DNA from: Sphingobacterium sp.
GTDB lineage: Bacteria; Bacteroidota; Bacteroidia; Sphingobacteriales; Sphingobacteriaceae
Direction: 5' to 3'
DNA: 64,000 nt
Assembly: GCA_031253985.1 (NCBI GenBank)
Contig: JAIRVH010000223.1
Location: forward strand, 46,232 to 110,231
Shown here in pieces: positions 62,862-64,000 of this stretch (position 1 is its first letter; each line of letters begins with the position of its first letter). Made by a program: the position numbers and the translations under genes. The notes under the pieces are model-generated. The model made no database searches and was not told where the DNA came from. It worked only from the letters and a program-made list of their open reading frames with translations.

Positions 62862-64000
62862 ATGAAAAAAATACTATTATATGCATTGGGAACCTGCGGT
62901 CTATTGACCGCAGGTATACAGCAATCAGCAGCGCAGCTGATGAAAGAAAAAAATGAATTCACCAGAGCGGATTCACTGCGTGGATATCTGTCACCGCTGC
63001 GCACCTGCTACGACATCCAATACTATCATCTGGATGTTAAAGTGGATATAGACAATAAGTTTATTTCGGGTTCAAACCTTTTCCGTTTCAAGGCGACTAC
63101 AGATTTTAATCGCCTGCAATTTGATCTTTTTGCAAATCTTAAAGTAGACAAAGTCGTTTACAAGGGGAAAGAGCTTTCTTTTACCAGAGAACACAATGCT
63201 GTCTTTGTCGAATTTCCGTCGGCTGTAAAGAAAGGAACACAGGAAGAATTTACGGTATATTACGAAGGTCATCCTACAGAAGCGGTTAAAGCTCCTTGGG
63301 ACGGCGGCTTTGACTGGAAAAAAGACAGCAATGGAAAGCCTTGGGTAGCCACGGCCTGCCAGGGTATGGGTGCGAGTGTCTGGTGGCCAAACAAAGACCA
63401 TCAATCCGATGAAGTGGATAGTATGCTGATTTCAATCGCTGTCCCAAAAGAGGTGATGAATGTATCCAATGGTCGTTTGGTCAAGGTAGAAAAGATGAAG
63501 GATGGTTACACCAAATACCATTGGAAAGTCGCCAATCCGATCAACAACTACAATGTCGCTATCAATATCGGCGACTATGTTCATTTTAAGGAAAAATACA
63601 AAGGTGAAAAAGGACCATTGGATATAGACTACTATATTTTGCGCGAAAACGATACGGCAGAAAAGAAAGCCCATCTTCAAAAAAACGCCAACCAGACCTT
63701 AGAGGCTTTTGAACATTGGTTTGGTCCGTATCCATTTTATGAGGATGGCTATAAACTTGTTGAAACCTACCATACCGGCATGGAACACCAGAGTGCCATC
63801 GCCTACGGAAACCATTACCAAAATGGCTATCGTGGCGGGGATGCGTCGGGAACCGGCTGGGGACATAAATGGGATTTTATCGTGGTCCACGAATCTGGCC
63901 ACGAATGGTTTGGCAACAATATAACCTCCGCTGATCTGGCCGATATGTGGATCCATGAAAGCTTCACGAACTATTCTGAAGGTTTATTTATCGACTATTT
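62862..64000 (+). CDS. M1-family metallo-aminopeptidase (partial, runs off the window)
   Basis: The open frame from ATG 62862 continues to the window edge without a stop, which is why the ORF track omits it; 379 codons are visible. Signal peptide LLYALGTCGLLTAGIQQSAAQ. N-terminal domain YDIQYYHLDVKVDIDNKFISGSNLFRFK. The zinc site HESGH (343-347) followed after 18 residues by E366 (WIHESF) is the gluzincin HExxH-X18-E pattern, and GMEHQSAIAYG replaces the usual GxMEN. It cleaves N-terminal residues from peptides; periplasmic. Begins 22 bp after DPP IV, so co-transcribed. Confidence 0.92.
   Translation, partial: MKKILLYALGTCGLLTAGIQQSAAQLMKEKNEFTRADSLRGYLSPLRTCYDIQYYHLDVKVDIDNKFISGSNLFRFKATTDFNRLQFDLFANLKVDKVVYKGKELSFTREHNAVFVEFPSAVKKGTQEEFTVYYEGHPTEAVKAPWDGGFDWKKDSNGKPWVATACQGMGASVWWPNKDHQSDEVDSMLISIAVPKEVMNVSNGRLVKVEKMKDGYTKYHWKVANPINNYNVAINIGDYVHFKEKYKGEKGPLDIDYYILRENDTAEKKAHLQKNANQTLEAFEHWFGPYPFYEDGYKLVETYHTGMEHQSAIAYGNHYQNGYRGGDASGTGWGHKWDFIVVHESGHEWFGNNITSADLADMWIHESFTNYSEGLFIDY

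Overview
This window reads as a chromosomal stretch from a Bacteroidota species, most likely Sphingobacteriaceae (Sphingobacterium-like). That placement is an inference. It rests on four SusC/SusD-type outer-membrane uptake pairs, a hybrid two-component regulator, TAnnTTTG (-7) promoter boxes, and lipoproteins with Bacteroidota-style signal peptides. I see no rRNA, tRNA, CRISPR, phage or insertion sequence.

Layout. (1) 1-2.7 kb: the end of an unknown gene with a strong terminator, an AraC regulator, a Bcr/CflA-type drug efflux pump, and the first copy of a short candidate sRNA. (2) 2.8-22.2 kb, minus strand: an eight-gene polysaccharide utilisation locus (PUL1) in the order susC-susD-GH29-GH2-GH95-alginate-lyase-like PL-GH88/beta-helix fusion-hybrid sensor regulator. 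The enzymes point to an acidic, glucuronate-containing glycan with L-fucose or L-galactose side chains. (3) 22.6-34.2 kb, plus strand: a propeller/LuxR membrane regulator followed by susC-susD, a GH144-type enzyme and a GH3 enzyme (PUL2). This set resembles known beta-1,2-glucan (sophorose) loci. (4) 34.2-40.4 kb, minus strand: susC-susD-sulfatase (PUL3), which lacks any glycoside hydrolase in the window. (5) 40.8-47.1 kb: a diheme cytochrome-like protein, cytochrome bd oxidase cydAB, and a NarL-type response regulator with its TPR sensor kinase. (6) 47.4-49.9 kb: superoxide dismutase, DUF2480 and flavodoxin-fold reductase as one operon, divergent from an iron-sulfur (SufR-like) regulator. A perfect 13+13 bp inverted repeat sits on the sod promoter. 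(7) 50.0-52.0 kb: a TetR regulator and a FabF-like ketosynthase sharing an ATACC-N4-GGTAT operator motif, then the second sRNA copy. (8) 52.6-64 kb: a RagAB-like susC/susD_2 pair and an AraC regulator on the minus strand, then Xaa-Pro aminopeptidase, dipeptidyl peptidase IV and a partial M1 aminopeptidase on the plus strand. I infer a peptide-use neighbourhood.

The most interesting new-looking items are: the two near-identical promoter-to-terminator units (about 67 nt, candidate paralogous sRNAs) 49 kb apart; the SufR-like/sod regulatory switch; the TetR/ketosynthase operator pair; the GH88-beta-helix fusion; and a strong intrinsic terminator placed inside PUL2 between the transporter genes and the enzyme genes. 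All functional assignments come from reading motifs by eye; no database search was run.
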